A stretch of DNA of 64,000 nt, taken from Thermomonas sp. GTDB lineage: Bacteria > Pseudomonadota > Gammaproteobacteria > Xanthomonadales > Xanthomonadaceae. Shown piece by piece: positions 46,752 through 56,207 of the stretch (within the stretch, counting starts at the first letter, position 1; each line of letters opens with the position of its first letter). Both the position numbers and the translations under genes were made by a program. Where the stretch lies: NCBI RefSeq assembly GCF_019104945.1, contig NZ_JAHRWW010000010.1, forward strand, positions 30,647-94,646, given 5' to 3'. The notes under the pieces were generated by a model. That model made no database searches. It had not been told where the DNA came from and worked only from the letters and a program-made list of their open reading frames with translations.

Positions 46752-47690
46752 ATGACATCTTCAACAGAAACGCCAGCGCTGCGGATACGCGAGCTGCGTA
46801 AAACCTACGAGAACCGTGTTGAGGCACTCAAAAACGTGAGCCTTGATGTGATGCCGGGGGATTTTTTCGCCCTGCTCGGCCCAAACGGCGCGGGTAAAAG
46901 CACGATGATCGGCATCATCAGCTCGCTGGTGAATAAAAGTGCAGGCAGCGTGGAGGTGTTTGGTGAAAACATCGATACCAGACGCAATGCCGCCATGCGT
47001 CTGATTGGCCTAGTGCCGCAGGAATTCAACTTCAATATGTTCGAAAAGCCGCTGGATATCTGCGTGAATTACGCCGGCTTTTATGGCATGCCCCGCGCGA
47101 AGGCGTTGCAGCGTGCAGAAGTGGTACTGAAAGGTGCGCATCTGTGGGAAAAAGCGCAGGTGGTGAGCCGCACGTTGTCGGGTGGCATGAAGCGGCGCTT
47201 GATGATTGCCCGCGCCATGATGACCGCACCGCGACTATTGATTTTGGATGAGCCAACGGCAGGTGTGGATATCGAAATTCGCCGCGGCATGTGGAAGACC
47301 TTGGAAGAGATCAATGCCGAAGGCACCACCATTATTTTGACGACGCATTATCTAGAAGAAGCCGAGAGTCTGTGCCGCAACGTGGCGATCATCGATCACG
47401 GGCAAATTGTTGAACAGGGGCCGATGCGTGCGCTGCTGGCCAAGCTCGATGTGGAAGGGTTTGTGATGGATGTAGAAGCGCCATTACCTGCTCCGCTTCC
47501 AATGATTGAAGGAACAGTTCTTGTGGCACGCGATGCAATGACGCTGGAGTTGGACATGCCGCGTGAAATGGATTTGAACCGTGTGTTTGCCGCGCTGGAT
47601 GCGGCAGGCATTCGTGTGCGCTCCATGCGCACCAAGAGCAACCGTTTAGAAGAACTCTTTGTGCGGATGACCGCAAAGGACGCCGCGTGA
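46752..47690 (+). CDS. yadG: ABC transporter ATPase (YadG-like)
   Basis: A 312-residue nucleotide-binding subunit. Walker A is LLGPNGAGKST (38-48), the signature LSGGMKRRLMIARAM near 140, Walker B LLILDEPTAGVD near 162 and the H-loop LTTHYLEEAES near 198. The C-terminal 80 residues extend beyond the ATPase core as in YadG. It is followed by its permease with a GTGA overlap. Confidence 0.92.
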   Translation: MTSSTETPALRIRELRKTYENRVEALKNVSLDVMPGDFFALLGPNGAGKSTMIGIISSLVNKSAGSVEVFGENIDTRRNAAMRLIGLVPQEFNFNMFEKPLDICVNYAGFYGMPRAKALQRAEVVLKGAHLWEKAQVVSRTLSGGMKRRLMIARAMMTAPRLLILDEPTAGVDIEIRRGMWKTLEEINAEGTTIILTTHYLEEAESLCRNVAIIDHGQIVEQGPMRALLAKLDVEGFVMDVEAPLPAPLPMIEGTVLVARDAMTLELDMPREMDLNRVFAALDAAGIRVRSMRTKSNRLEELFVRMTAKDAA

Positions 47691-48460
47691 GTACGCATGT
47701 GAATTTGATTGCGTTAGGCACCATTGCACGACGCGAGATCAGCCGCATTTTGCGCATCTGGACTCAGACCCTGATTCCACCCGCCATCACCATGACCTTG
47801 TATTTCTTGATCTTCGGTGGCTTGATCGGTTCGCGCGTGGGCGCGATGGACGGGATCGACTACATGCAGTTCATCGTGCCGGGCTTGGTGATGATGAGTG
47901 TGATTCAAAACAGCTACGGCAATGTGTCGTCGTCGTTTTTCAGTTCAAAATTTGGCCGCTATGTGGAAGAGCTGCTGGTCAGTCCGATGCCACAGTGGGT
48001 CATCCTTACTGGCTATGTGGCCGGTGGCGTGCTGCGCGGTTTAATGGTGGGTGCGATCGTGCTGGTCATCGCGCTGCTGTTTACCACGGTGCATGTGCCC
48101 CACCCGCTGGTCACCCTGAGCGCGGTACTGCTGGGTGCGGTGATCTTTTCGCTGGCAGGGTTTATCAACGCGGTGTTTGCGAAAAAATTTGATGACGTCG
48201 CCATCGTACCCACCTTCATCCTCACTCCGCTGACGTATTTAGGCGGCGTGTTTTATTCCATCAGCTTGCTACCAGATTGGGCGCAGGCGGCCACCTACGC
48301 CAACCCCATTTTTTATATGGTCAATGCGTTCCGCTACGGTCTGCTTGGGCAGAGCGACGTACCGCTATGGGTGGCCTACGCACTGATGCTGGGCTTCGTA
48401 CTGGTGCTTGCAAGCATTGCACTGTGGCTAATGAAACGCGGTGTTGGGTTGCGCAGCTAA
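47687..48460 (+). CDS. yadH: ABC-2 permease (YadH-like)
   Basis: A 257-residue membrane subunit with six predicted helices and the ABC-2 motif GRYVEELLVSPMPQW after helix 2. It starts with GTG inside the end of the ATPase gene. The end GVGLRS matches the short cytoplasmic tail of YadH. The pair is an exporter of unknown substrate. Confidence 0.92.
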   Translation: MSTHVNLIALGTIARREISRILRIWTQTLIPPAITMTLYFLIFGGLIGSRVGAMDGIDYMQFIVPGLVMMSVIQNSYGNVSSSFFSSKFGRYVEELLVSPMPQWVILTGYVAGGVLRGLMVGAIVLVIALLFTTVHVPHPLVTLSAVLLGAVIFSLAGFINAVFAKKFDDVAIVPTFILTPLTYLGGVFYSISLLPDWAQAATYANPIFYMVNAFRYGLLGQSDVPLWVAYALMLGFVLVLASIALWLMKRGVGLRS

Positions 48461-48509
48461 AGAAGAGTAGTGATGAAAAAGGAACTTTCTCGCAGGCGGG
48501 CGACTCGCG

Positions 48510-48955
48510 CTCCACAACGCACGGCTTGGTGAAGAGTGGCGCAGCAAGCGGCTGGCGGAGTTGCGCAAGCATGGATCTGATGCGAGCCGTGCTGCGTTTG
48601 ATGCCTTGCGCGATGCGGCTTCCACCTATGTCGGTGTCAGTGCCGAGCAAGAAACCGACATGAACGGCTGTGGCACCTAGGATTTGTCGTTGATCGCAGC
48701 GAGCAGGTGATGGACGCCTACCTTGCGCTGCTGGAAACCGTCGAGGCGGAAAGCTGGCGGCAAGAAGACGCCGCAGAAGGCTTGTCGAATACGACGGTCA
48801 CCCGTGCCGGCATTCGCGAAACCCAGCGGGCTTGGCTCAAATATCGCGATGCGTGGCTGACATTCGCCGATGCACGCTATTGGGACAAGCAAGCCATCGT
48901 CACGTGGTTGACCCGCCAGCGTACAGATCAGCTTGTTGGGTTTCAGCCCGAATGA
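48510..48955 (+). pseudogene. broken LprI-family (DUF1311) gene
   Basis: Two frames carry one protein-like sequence. The first (48510-48680) reads LHNARLGEEWRSKRLAELRK and stops at TAG after NGCGT. The second (48680-48955) reads GFVVDRSEQVMDAYLALLET and continues with the lysozyme-inhibitor LprI hallmark IRETQRAWLKYRDAWLTFAD. A shift of one base near 48678 joins them. The 5' part has no start codon in frame and the usual signal peptide and cysteines are missing. It looks like a decaying periplasmic LprI-like gene behind yadH. Confidence 0.55.
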
Positions 48956-49042
48956 ATTGCGCCGTTGATGGCGTGAAAAACGTGAAAGCCATCTCAGTTT
49001 TTGCCTTATACTCCGCACTCCCCCGAATTAGGAATAGTTACG

Positions 49043-49498
49043 ATGTCGATGAAATCCGCCGCGCTGGCGTTGGCGATTGGTCTTGTTTTGATTGCCTGCA
49101 AGCAGCCGGCTGATGCTGCAGCCAACACCGCAGACGAAGAGATGGACGATGCGCCGCAAGCGATGACCGAGCAGGACGGGATAAAAATCGCGCTATCGAT
49201 GATGGCGGCGGTCGAGCAGTGCGGCCTAAGTACGCCTGCCGAAAGCGCTGCTTCGCTGGCAAAGATCAAACAAGAAGCCGCCAAGAGCGGTGTGTCGACC
49301 GCGGGTATCGACGCCCAGTACACACTGATCGCTGCGCAGGTCAAGGCAGGTGCGTTGCAGGATCCGACAAGGATGAAAGAAAGTTGCGCACAACTGCGTG
49401 CCATGCGTCCTGACCCGGAGGAGCTGAAGAAGATGCAGGAAGCCGTGAAAGAACTGGAAAAAACGGTTACAAAAATGGAAGCAGAGCAAGCCGGCTGA
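49043..49498 (+). CDS. small uncharacterised lipoprotein
   Basis: A 151-residue lipoprotein; the signal ends LVLIAC (Cys19 from the ATG at 49043). The mature part is helical and rich in Ala, Glu, Lys and Met, with two further cysteines, and ends in a coiled-coil-like segment EELKKMQEAVKELEKTVTK. AGGA is nine bases before the chosen ATG; a second ATG two codons later is possible. It ends at a strong terminator. No family recognised. Confidence 0.75.
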   Translation: MSMKSAALALAIGLVLIACKQPADAAANTADEEMDDAPQAMTEQDGIKIALSMMAAVEQCGLSTPAESAASLAKIKQEAAKSGVSTAGIDAQYTLIAAQVKAGALQDPTRMKESCAQLRAMRPDPEELKKMQEAVKELEKTVTKMEAEQAG

Positions 49499-49519
49499 AC
49501 CAGCGGGATATGCGGAACC

Positions 49520-49548
49520 AACGGCGAGGCTGTTCCCTCGCCGTTTTT
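49520..49548 (+). terminator. intrinsic terminator between lipoprotein gene and tatD
   Basis: A 10-bp stem (AACGGCGAGG / CCTCGCCGTT) with a six-base loop running into TTTTT on the plus strand. It ends the lipoprotein transcript and also lies right after the convergent tatD gene. Confidence 0.85.
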
Positions 49549-49551
49549 GTT

Positions 49552-50355
49552 TCAAGCGTTATGCCATTCTGGCAAACGAAAAAACGCGGTGGCGGTGGCG
49601 GTGCTGGCCGCCTCCGTCTGCACCACGTTTTCACCACGGTCACGCGCCAACTCTTCCACGATGTGCGCAAGATACATCGGTTCGTTACGGCGATCCTTGG
49701 GGGTGGGCTTGATCGTGCGCGGCAGCAGGTAGGGCGCGTCGGTTTCAATCATCAGTCGATTGGCCGGGATCGACTTCACCAACTCGCGCAGGTGCGCGCC
49801 GCGTCGTTCATCACAAAGCCATCCGGTGATACCGATATGCCAGTCTTGGTCGAGGTAGTCGAACAGTTCTTCGCGGCTGCCGGTGAAGCAATGCACCACC
49901 GCTGGGCCAAGTCGGCCATCGAAGTTCTTCATCATCGCCATGAAATCGGCGTGGGCATCGCGCTGGTGCAGGAATAGCGGCTTGCCGGTGTCCACCGCGA
50001 TTTGCAGCTGACGCTCAAACGCGCTGCGCTGGGCCGGACGTGGTGAGAAATCACGGAAATAATCCAGCCCGCATTCGCCCACCGCCACCACTTCTTGGTG
50101 CGCGTGCAGAGCGCGCATTTCGGCATCGCACTCGTTGGTGTATTCGCTGGCATGGTGCGGGTGCACACCAGCGGTGGCAAACCATTCGCCGGGGCGCGTG
50201 CGTGCCAGTTCGAGCGCCTTCGGTGAGTGCGCGCGGCAGGCGCCGGTGAGGATGGCGCGGGTCACACCCGCAGTGCGTGCGCGCTGCCAGACCGCGTCAC
50301 GGTCGTGGTCAAAACTGTCGTGGCTGAGGTTCAGCCCAATATCAATGAGATCCAT
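49552..50355 (-). CDS. tatD: TatD-family metal-dependent DNase
   Basis: A 267-residue TIM-barrel 3'-5' exonuclease acting on DNA and RNA, involved in repair and DNA turnover. Metal and catalytic residues are seen in GVHPHHA (near 65), GECGLDYFRDF (near 94), LFLHQRDA (near 128), VVHCFTG (near 155) and IETDAPYLLPR (near 203). The start at 50355 gives MDLIDIGLNLSHDSF, the TatD family start. It is divergent from panE. Confidence 0.95.
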   Translation of the reverse strand: MDLIDIGLNLSHDSFDHDRDAVWQRARTAGVTRAILTGACRAHSPKALELARTRPGEWFATAGVHPHHASEYTNECDAEMRALHAHQEVVAVGECGLDYFRDFSPRPAQRSAFERQLQIAVDTGKPLFLHQRDAHADFMAMMKNFDGRLGPAVVHCFTGSREELFDYLDQDWHIGITGWLCDERRGAHLRELVKSIPANRLMIETDAPYLLPRTIKPTPKDRRNEPMYLAHIVEELARDRGENVVQTEAASTATATAFFRLPEWHNA

Positions 50356-50442
50356 CTGCTTATTGTAAATGCAGACGGTGCTTTCCCACCCTTGCGCTAT
50401 CCTGAGACAGGTTGAATCATTGAATGTGCATAGGACATCGCA

Positions 50443-51378
50443 ATGCGAATCTTGATATTGGGTGCCGGTGGCACCGGCGGCTATTTCGGCAGCAAGTTGC
50501 TGCAGGCGGGGTGCGATGTGCACTTTTTGGTGCGCGCCGCGCGTGCGCAGCAATTGCAGCGCGATGGGCTGTCTGTGCGTAGCCCCTTAGGTGACCGTCA
50601 TATGGAGGCTCCTTGCCTCACGCAAGAAACATTGCCTACAGAGATTGCGAAGCAACCCTTCGACCTTGTGCTATTGAGCTGCAAAGCTTACGACCTGAAC
50701 AGTGCGATAGAAGCGATTGCTCCTGCGGTAGGGCCGCAGACTGCGGTGTTGCCCATTCTCAACGGGCTAGCGCATTACGATGTCTTGGATGCGCGCTTTG
50801 GCCACGCGGCGGTGCTCGGTGGGCTGTGTCATATCAGTGTGACTAAAGCAGACGATGGCAGCATCGTGCATCTTGGTAAATTGGAACGACTAACGTTTGG
50901 TGCGCGCGAAGATGGTCAGCGTGAGTGCGTTGCGGCGCTGCTTGCGCTATGCCAGCACGCGGGTATCGATGTGGTGGCCACTGACGCGATTAGTGCGGCG
51001 CAGTGGGATAAATATAGTTTCCTCACCGCACTAGCGGCGGGCACTTGCTTGATGCAGGCCAGCGTTGGTGAAATTGTGGCAGTAGAAGGAGGCGCTGCTT
51101 TTCTGCGTGGCCTGTATGCAGAGTGTCTCGCGGTGGCGACAGCAGAGGGCCATGCGGTTGCAGACAATGCACAGGCCGCCGCATTGGAGATGCTGACGCG
51201 ACCTGGTTCAACATTGAAGGCCTCCATGTTGCGTGATCTGTTGGCAGGACACCGCACCGAGGCTGCGCATATCGTGGGCGATATGCTGCAGCGCGCACAG
51301 GCGAACGATCTTGTGACGCCGCTGCTGCAAACGGCGAATTGCTACTTGGCGCTTCGGGGGAGCGATGCCAACAAATGA
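50443..51378 (+). CDS. panE: 2-dehydropantoate 2-reductase (ketopantoate reductase)
   Basis: A 311-residue NADPH-dependent reductase of the pantothenate/CoA pathway. The N-terminal Rossmann motif GAGGTGGYFGSKL lies at 7-19. SCKAYDLNSAIEAI near 79 carries the catalytic Lys of the family, and the C-terminal helical ApbA domain (about 175-305) includes AQWDKYSFLTALAAG. The ApbA/PanE family includes paralogues with other keto-acid substrates, so the exact substrate is likely but not proven. Confidence 0.88.
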   Translation: MRILILGAGGTGGYFGSKLLQAGCDVHFLVRAARAQQLQRDGLSVRSPLGDRHMEAPCLTQETLPTEIAKQPFDLVLLSCKAYDLNSAIEAIAPAVGPQTAVLPILNGLAHYDVLDARFGHAAVLGGLCHISVTKADDGSIVHLGKLERLTFGAREDGQRECVAALLALCQHAGIDVVATDAISAAQWDKYSFLTALAAGTCLMQASVGEIVAVEGGAAFLRGLYAECLAVATAEGHAVADNAQAAALEMLTRPGSTLKASMLRDLLAGHRTEAAHIVGDMLQRAQANDLVTPLLQTANCYLALRGSDANK

Positions 51379-51408
51379 AATGGCGCAGCCCTAAGCCGAG
51401 TTATCAAA

Positions 51409-51443
51409 GCAGTTGCAGGTGAGCCTTCGCCACCTGCAACTGC
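51409..51443. terminator. 13-bp hairpin between convergent panE and the receptor gene
   Basis: GCAGTTGCAGGTG and CACCTGCAACTGC pair perfectly around a nine-base loop. Read on the minus strand it is followed by TTTGATAA, so it most likely ends the receptor transcript and may serve both genes. Confidence 0.75.
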
Positions 51444-51456
51444 CTAATCGTTCGAT

Positions 51457-53493
51457 TTAGAACCGTACGCTGGCACCAACGAAGAAGACGCGTGCACCAC
51501 CGTCGTAATTATTGCCTTCTTCCAGGGTGGATACATCGCCAAGGTTGCGCACACCTGCACGCAGAGTGAGGGACTTCCCAAGATCAAGATCGGTCACCAA
51601 ATCCAGTGTGGTGTATGCCTTGGCAAAGGTTATATAGGTGCTTGAAACAAGCTGTTTGCCGATATGTTGCGCACTTAAGTTAACAGACCACGCATCCGTA
51701 ACCTGCCAGTCTAATGCGGTGTTGGCGGTGAGTTCTGGAACCACTAGAAGTGTCGCACCGGTGCTGCGGTTTTTTGATTCCAGCATGCGTGTAGCGTTGA
51801 TGGTCCACCGTACACGTTCATGCAGCGGTATTGAAGCGCTGGTCTCAATGCCACGGGTGCGGGCTTTTTCGATATTTTGCGAAACGGTCCACCAATAGCC
51901 GTTGACGAAGCTAGAGGTAAATCCAGCAATGTCGCGCAATGGAACTTGCTGAATTTTGTCCGAGAAGTTGGTTAAGAAATAGGTGGCTGAGAATGCGTAG
52001 TCGTTGCGGTCGAAGCCAACGCCAAACTCATAATTGATGCTGGTTTCTGGCTTTAGATAAGGGTTGCCCGCCATATAACAACCGAGGCTTCCATCTGCAT
52101 TGGTTGATCGGCTAGTCCAGCCCTCTGTCGTTAGGCTGCCACAACCACCACCGCGCGATCGTGTTGCGGCACCGGCGGCGCTTTGCTTGAGATTGGGTGC
52201 ACGAAAACCCGTGGAGACACCGCCACGCAGCGTCCAGGTTTCAGTAGGGTGCCAAACGCCATAGAGGCGTGGGTTGAAATGGCCACTGTAGCTCTCTGCG
52301 TTGTCCCAGCGTAGACCCGCCGTTAGCGTAAAACGCTCATGCAGCGTCATATGGTCTTCCGCAAACAAAGCCCATGTGTCTGCTTGGTTTTTTGGGCTAA
52401 TGCGGCTACTGCCGGTCCATGTAATGGGTACCGTACCGATGGTGTTTTTGTTTTGCAGCGTTTCGCGCCGCAACTGCCCGCCCACATTGAGTTGGTGTTC
52501 TACACCCCAGTGGAAGCCTGTGTTGAGAGATGCGTCGAATACGGTTTCGCGAGAGTGGTTGCCAACGTTGCCACCCTTGTCTTCATACTCGTTATCGACA
52601 AGCGATATTTCAGAGGAAGTAGCGTCGTTATAGCGCCCCGAGTGGCGCAAGACATAGCCGGTTTGCACCAGCTCCGACAGGCCCCACGCATACACAGCAG
52701 CTGAGCCACTATTACGCTGCGTGCCGCGTGAGGCTTCAATGTTGAGGCTATGGCTGTCGTTGATTGACCAGTTGAGCAAAAGGTTGAAGTTCTCAGCCTT
52801 ATTGCCGGGTGTTTGCCTAGCACCCTGATCCGATTTCCGATCGGTAAGATTGGCGCCAACGCGAACGCCAAGACTCTGAGTAATAGGGCCGCTGAGAAAA
52901 GCCCCAAACTGGGTGGTGTTGCCGCGCGTGGCGGAATCTGGCGTGCTGTAATTGAGCGTAGCGGAGCCACTCCACGCCGATGCGGTTTTGCGCGTGATGA
53001 TATTGATGACGCCGCCCATCGCATCCGATCCATACAGCGAAGACATGGGGCCGCGAACAACTTCAATACGCTCGATCATGTCGGGCGAAAGCCAGTTGAG
53101 ATCCTGTGGGCCAAGATCATCGCGATAGTTCACACCGGAAGAATTGCCCTGACGGCGACCGTCGATCAGGATGAGTGTGTACTGCTCCGGCAGGCCGCGC
53201 ATGCGGATTTTAGATTGCGCGCCGGAGAGGCCATAGCCTCCGGTAACGCCGGGAATGGTACTCAGCAGCTGTGCAATGCTGCTAACTGGCTTGCGTTCAA
53301 TTTCTTCACGCGTGATGACACTGATGCTGGCGGGAGCATCTTTGATCCACTGCTGCGCACCTGTGGCAGTAACCACAACGGCGTCCATTTTTTTAATGTC
53401 ATCGGCACCATGCGCACGGGCGGGGAGCAAGGGCAGCAGCGCAAGCATCAGCGCCGCCGAAAGTGGGCGGGGGGTAAAAAGAGAAGACAGCAT
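51457..53493 (-). CDS. TonB-dependent outer membrane receptor (CirA/FepA-like)
   Basis: A 678-residue receptor that imports a ligand using TonB energy. Signal peptide 1-29 (ARAHG). The TonB box region is KKMDAVVVTAT near 34-44. The plug domain runs to about 165 with IRMRGLPEQYTLILIDGRRQ and RIEVVRGPMSSLYGSDAMGG. The barrel ends in FFVGASVRF with the terminal aromatic. Catecholate siderophore receptors of the CirA/FepA type are closest in motif pattern. GGAG precedes the ATG at 53493 by nine bases. A Fur-like sequence lies upstream. Ligand not determined. Confidence 0.9.
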   Translation of the reverse strand: MLSSLFTPRPLSAALMLALLPLLPARAHGADDIKKMDAVVVTATGAQQWIKDAPASISVITREEIERKPVSSIAQLLSTIPGVTGGYGLSGAQSKIRMRGLPEQYTLILIDGRRQGNSSGVNYRDDLGPQDLNWLSPDMIERIEVVRGPMSSLYGSDAMGGVINIITRKTASAWSGSATLNYSTPDSATRGNTTQFGAFLSGPITQSLGVRVGANLTDRKSDQGARQTPGNKAENFNLLLNWSINDSHSLNIEASRGTQRNSGSAAVYAWGLSELVQTGYVLRHSGRYNDATSSEISLVDNEYEDKGGNVGNHSRETVFDASLNTGFHWGVEHQLNVGGQLRRETLQNKNTIGTVPITWTGSSRISPKNQADTWALFAEDHMTLHERFTLTAGLRWDNAESYSGHFNPRLYGVWHPTETWTLRGGVSTGFRAPNLKQSAAGAATRSRGGGCGSLTTEGWTSRSTNADGSLGCYMAGNPYLKPETSINYEFGVGFDRNDYAFSATYFLTNFSDKIQQVPLRDIAGFTSSFVNGYWWTVSQNIEKARTRGIETSASIPLHERVRWTINATRMLESKNRSTGATLLVVPELTANTALDWQVTDAWSVNLSAQHIGKQLVSSTYITFAKAYTTLDLVTDLDLGKSLTLRAGVRNLGDVSTLEEGNNYDGGARVFFVGASVRF

Positions 53494-53558
53494 CGAGCAG
53501 GACTCCAAGTTAAGGTCCGCTGGCGATGGCTGGGACAGAGGGGGTAAAAATGTGCGCA

Positions 53559-53580
53559 GATAATAACGAGAATCAATAGC
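53559..53580 (-). promoter_or_regulatory. Fur-box-like sequence upstream of the receptor gene
   Basis: GATAATAACGAGAATCAAT shows two GATAAT-like hexamers (GATAAT and GAGAAT) and resembles the AATGAGAATCATT core of proteobacterial Fur sites, but matches the classic 19-mer only in part. It lies about 65 bases upstream of the receptor start, in the expected place for iron control. Confidence 0.4.
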
Positions 53581-53627
53581 ATTTGAAAGCGTTAAAGAAG
53601 TTGTGCTGGAACTTCTAAAATGCATGC

Positions 53628-56132
53628 ATGCAATTCCCGATCACTCCCCTGCTCCCTGACCTCTTGGCTTCACTCACGGCCCATCCGCGCCTGGTGCTGG
53701 AAGCGCCGCCGGGCGCGGGCAAGACCACCCAGGTGCCGCTGGCCTTGCTGGATGCCGCTTGGCTTGGCGGAAAGAAGATCGTGCTGCTGGAGCCGCGCCG
53801 GGTGGCGGCGCGCGCAGCGGCCGGCTTTATGGCCAAGCAGCTGGGCGAGGCGGTGGGCGGGACCGTGGGGTATCGCATTCGTTTCGAAAACAAGATCAGC
53901 GCGAACACCCGCATCGAGGTGGTGACCGAGGGCATCTTGACCCGCATGCTGCAGGACGATCCACTGCTGGAGGGCGTGGGCGCGATCTTGTTCGATGAAT
54001 TCCACGAACGGCATCTAAGTGGCGACCTGGGCCTGGCACTAGCGCTGGACGTACAGGCCGGGCTGCGTGAGGACCTGCGCATCGTGGTGATGTCGGCGAC
54101 GCTGGATGGCGAGCGGCTGGCGGCGTTTCTCGATGCGCCACGCTTGTCGAGTGCGGGCCGCAGCTTTCCGGTGACCATCGCGCATTTCCCCGTGCGCCGC
54201 GAGGAAGCGCTGGAGCACCAGCTCAGGCGCGCGATCGAGCAGGCGCTGGCCGAACATCCCGGCGACGTGCTGGTGTTCCTGCCGGGGCAGCGCGAGATCG
54301 CGAAGGTCGAGCAGATGCTCGGCGCGATGCAGGGCGCGACTTCTGCCTGTGGCATCGAAATCCTGCCTCTGCACGGCGAGCTCCCCATCGAACAGCAGAC
54401 CCGGGTGCTGCAGCCGGCCGATGATGGCCGCCGCCGCGTGGTGTTGGCGACCAATGTCGCCGAGTCCTCGGTGACGTTGCCGGGGGTGCGGGTGGTGATC
54501 GACGCCGGGCTAGCGCGCGAGCCGCGCTTCGACCCGAACAGCGGCTTCTCGCGGCTGGAGACCGTGGCGATCTCGCAGGCCAGCGCCGACCAGCGCGCCG
54601 GCCGCGCCGGCCGCGTGGCAGACGGCTTCGCCTACCGGCTATGGCCGCAGTCGCAGCGCTTAGAGCCGCAGCGAAAACCTGAGATCGCGCAAGTGGAACT
54701 GTCTGGCCTTGCGCTGGAACTGGCGGCCTGGGGCAGTGCTGCGCTGCGCTTCGTCGATCCGCCGGCCAGCGGCACGTTGGCGGCGGCGCGCGAGCTGTTG
54801 CAGCGGCTCGGCGCGCTGGAGGCAAACGGCAGGATCAGCGCGCGCGGCCAACGCATGCTGGCGTTGGGCACGCATCCACGGCTGGCGGCGATGCTACTGG
54901 CCGATACCGAGCCTGCGCGGGTGGCGCTGGCCTGCGATCTTGCCGCGCTGGTGGAAGCGCGCGATCCGCTGCGCACGCGCTCCGATGCACTGGCCGCGCG
55001 CTGGCAGGCGCTGGCGGCGTTTCGCGCCGGGCGGGTGGGCGCTGACGCCAGCCGCAGCGCGCTGGCTTTGATCGATGCCGCGGCCAAGCAGTGGCGGCGC
55101 CGGCTGCGCTGTGATGCCGGCCCGCCTGCATCCGCGCCAGCGCATGCGCTGGGCGACCTGCTGGCGCACGCCTTCCCGGACCGGATCGCGCGCCAGCATC
55201 CGCAGGACCCGCGCCGCTACCTGCTGGCGAACGGGCGGATGGCGCGGCTGTTCGATGACAGCGCGCTGTACGGCGAGCCGTGGCTGGTGCTCAGCGAGCT
55301 GCGCTTTGAAGCCAAGGATGCCCTGCTGCTGCGCGCCGCGCCGGTGGACGAGGCCTGGCTGCGGCGTGCGTTTGCCGCGCAGTTCCGCGAAGGCGACGAG
55401 GTGCGCTGGGATGCCGGCAAGCGCGCGCTGGTGAACGAGCGCATCGAGCGCTTTGACGGCATCGTGCTGTCCAGCAAATCCGCCGGCCGGGCCGACCCGG
55501 CGCTGGCCGCTGCGGCCTTGGTCACGGCGGTGCGCGGGCTGGGGCTGGACTGCCTGCCGTGGAGCGAGGCGCTCACGCAGTGGCGGATCCGCGTGCAGTG
55601 CCTGCGCGCGTGGATGCCGGAATTAGACCTGCCCGATCTATCGGAGGCGGCGCTGCTGGCCTCGCTGGAGCGGTGGTTGAAGCCCGCCTTCGCAGGAAAA
55701 ACGCGCTTGGATGCGCTGAGTGAAAGCGAGCTGGGCGAAGCGTTGAAATCGGGGATGGCGTGGGGCCTGCGCCAGCGCATCGAACAGCTGGCCCCGACCC
55801 GGATCGAAGTGCCTTCCGGCCTGCAGCGCAGCATCGACTATCAGCTCGACGACCACGGCGAGCCTGCACCGCCGGTATTGGCGGTCAAGCTGCAGGAACT
55901 GTTTGGCCTTGCAGAAACCCCGCGCGTGGCCGATGGCCGGGTGCCGCTGCTGCTGCACCTGCTCTCGCCCGGAGGCAAGCCGCTGCAGGTGACCGCCGAC
56001 CTGCACAACTTCTGGGCCAATACCTATGCGGAAGTCAAAAAGGAAATGAAGGGTCGCTATCCGCGCCACCCGTGGCCGGAAGACCCATGGAGCGCCACCG
56101 CGACCCATCGGGCGAAACCGAGAGGAACCTAA
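53628..56132 (+). CDS. hrpB: ATP-dependent helicase HrpB
   Basis: A DEAH-box-type helicase of 834 residues, the normal HrpB length. Walker A is GAGKTT (29-34), motif II DEFHERHL (123-130), motif III SAT near 155, and motif VI QRAGRAGR near 325. The HrpB-specific C-terminal domain (about 670-830) ends near YPRHPWPEDPWSA. The three overlapping ATGs (TGCATGCATG) at the start put the true one at 53628. The gene is much richer in G+C than its neighbours: 46 of 60 bases at 54601-54660 against 33 of 60 at 51001-51060. Its physiological role is poorly defined. Confidence 0.95.
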   Translation: MQFPITPLLPDLLASLTAHPRLVLEAPPGAGKTTQVPLALLDAAWLGGKKIVLLEPRRVAARAAAGFMAKQLGEAVGGTVGYRIRFENKISANTRIEVVTEGILTRMLQDDPLLEGVGAILFDEFHERHLSGDLGLALALDVQAGLREDLRIVVMSATLDGERLAAFLDAPRLSSAGRSFPVTIAHFPVRREEALEHQLRRAIEQALAEHPGDVLVFLPGQREIAKVEQMLGAMQGATSACGIEILPLHGELPIEQQTRVLQPADDGRRRVVLATNVAESSVTLPGVRVVIDAGLAREPRFDPNSGFSRLETVAISQASADQRAGRAGRVADGFAYRLWPQSQRLEPQRKPEIAQVELSGLALELAAWGSAALRFVDPPASGTLAAARELLQRLGALEANGRISARGQRMLALGTHPRLAAMLLADTEPARVALACDLAALVEARDPLRTRSDALAARWQALAAFRAGRVGADASRSALALIDAAAKQWRRRLRCDAGPPASAPAHALGDLLAHAFPDRIARQHPQDPRRYLLANGRMARLFDDSALYGEPWLVLSELRFEAKDALLLRAAPVDEAWLRRAFAAQFREGDEVRWDAGKRALVNERIERFDGIVLSSKSAGRADPALAAAALVTAVRGLGLDCLPWSEALTQWRIRVQCLRAWMPELDLPDLSEAALLASLERWLKPAFAGKTRLDALSESELGEALKSGMAWGLRQRIEQLAPTRIEVPSGLQRSIDYQLDDHGEPAPPVLAVKLQELFGLAETPRVADGRVPLLLHLLSPGGKPLQVTADLHNFWANTYAEVKKEMKGRYPRHPWPEDPWSATATHRAKPRGT

Positions 56133-56207
56133 ACGACCGGTTCACCCCATGCCGTCATTATTTGCGCCATACTCTTTACCACCCGCCATGACGTTACGGA
56201 GATCATC

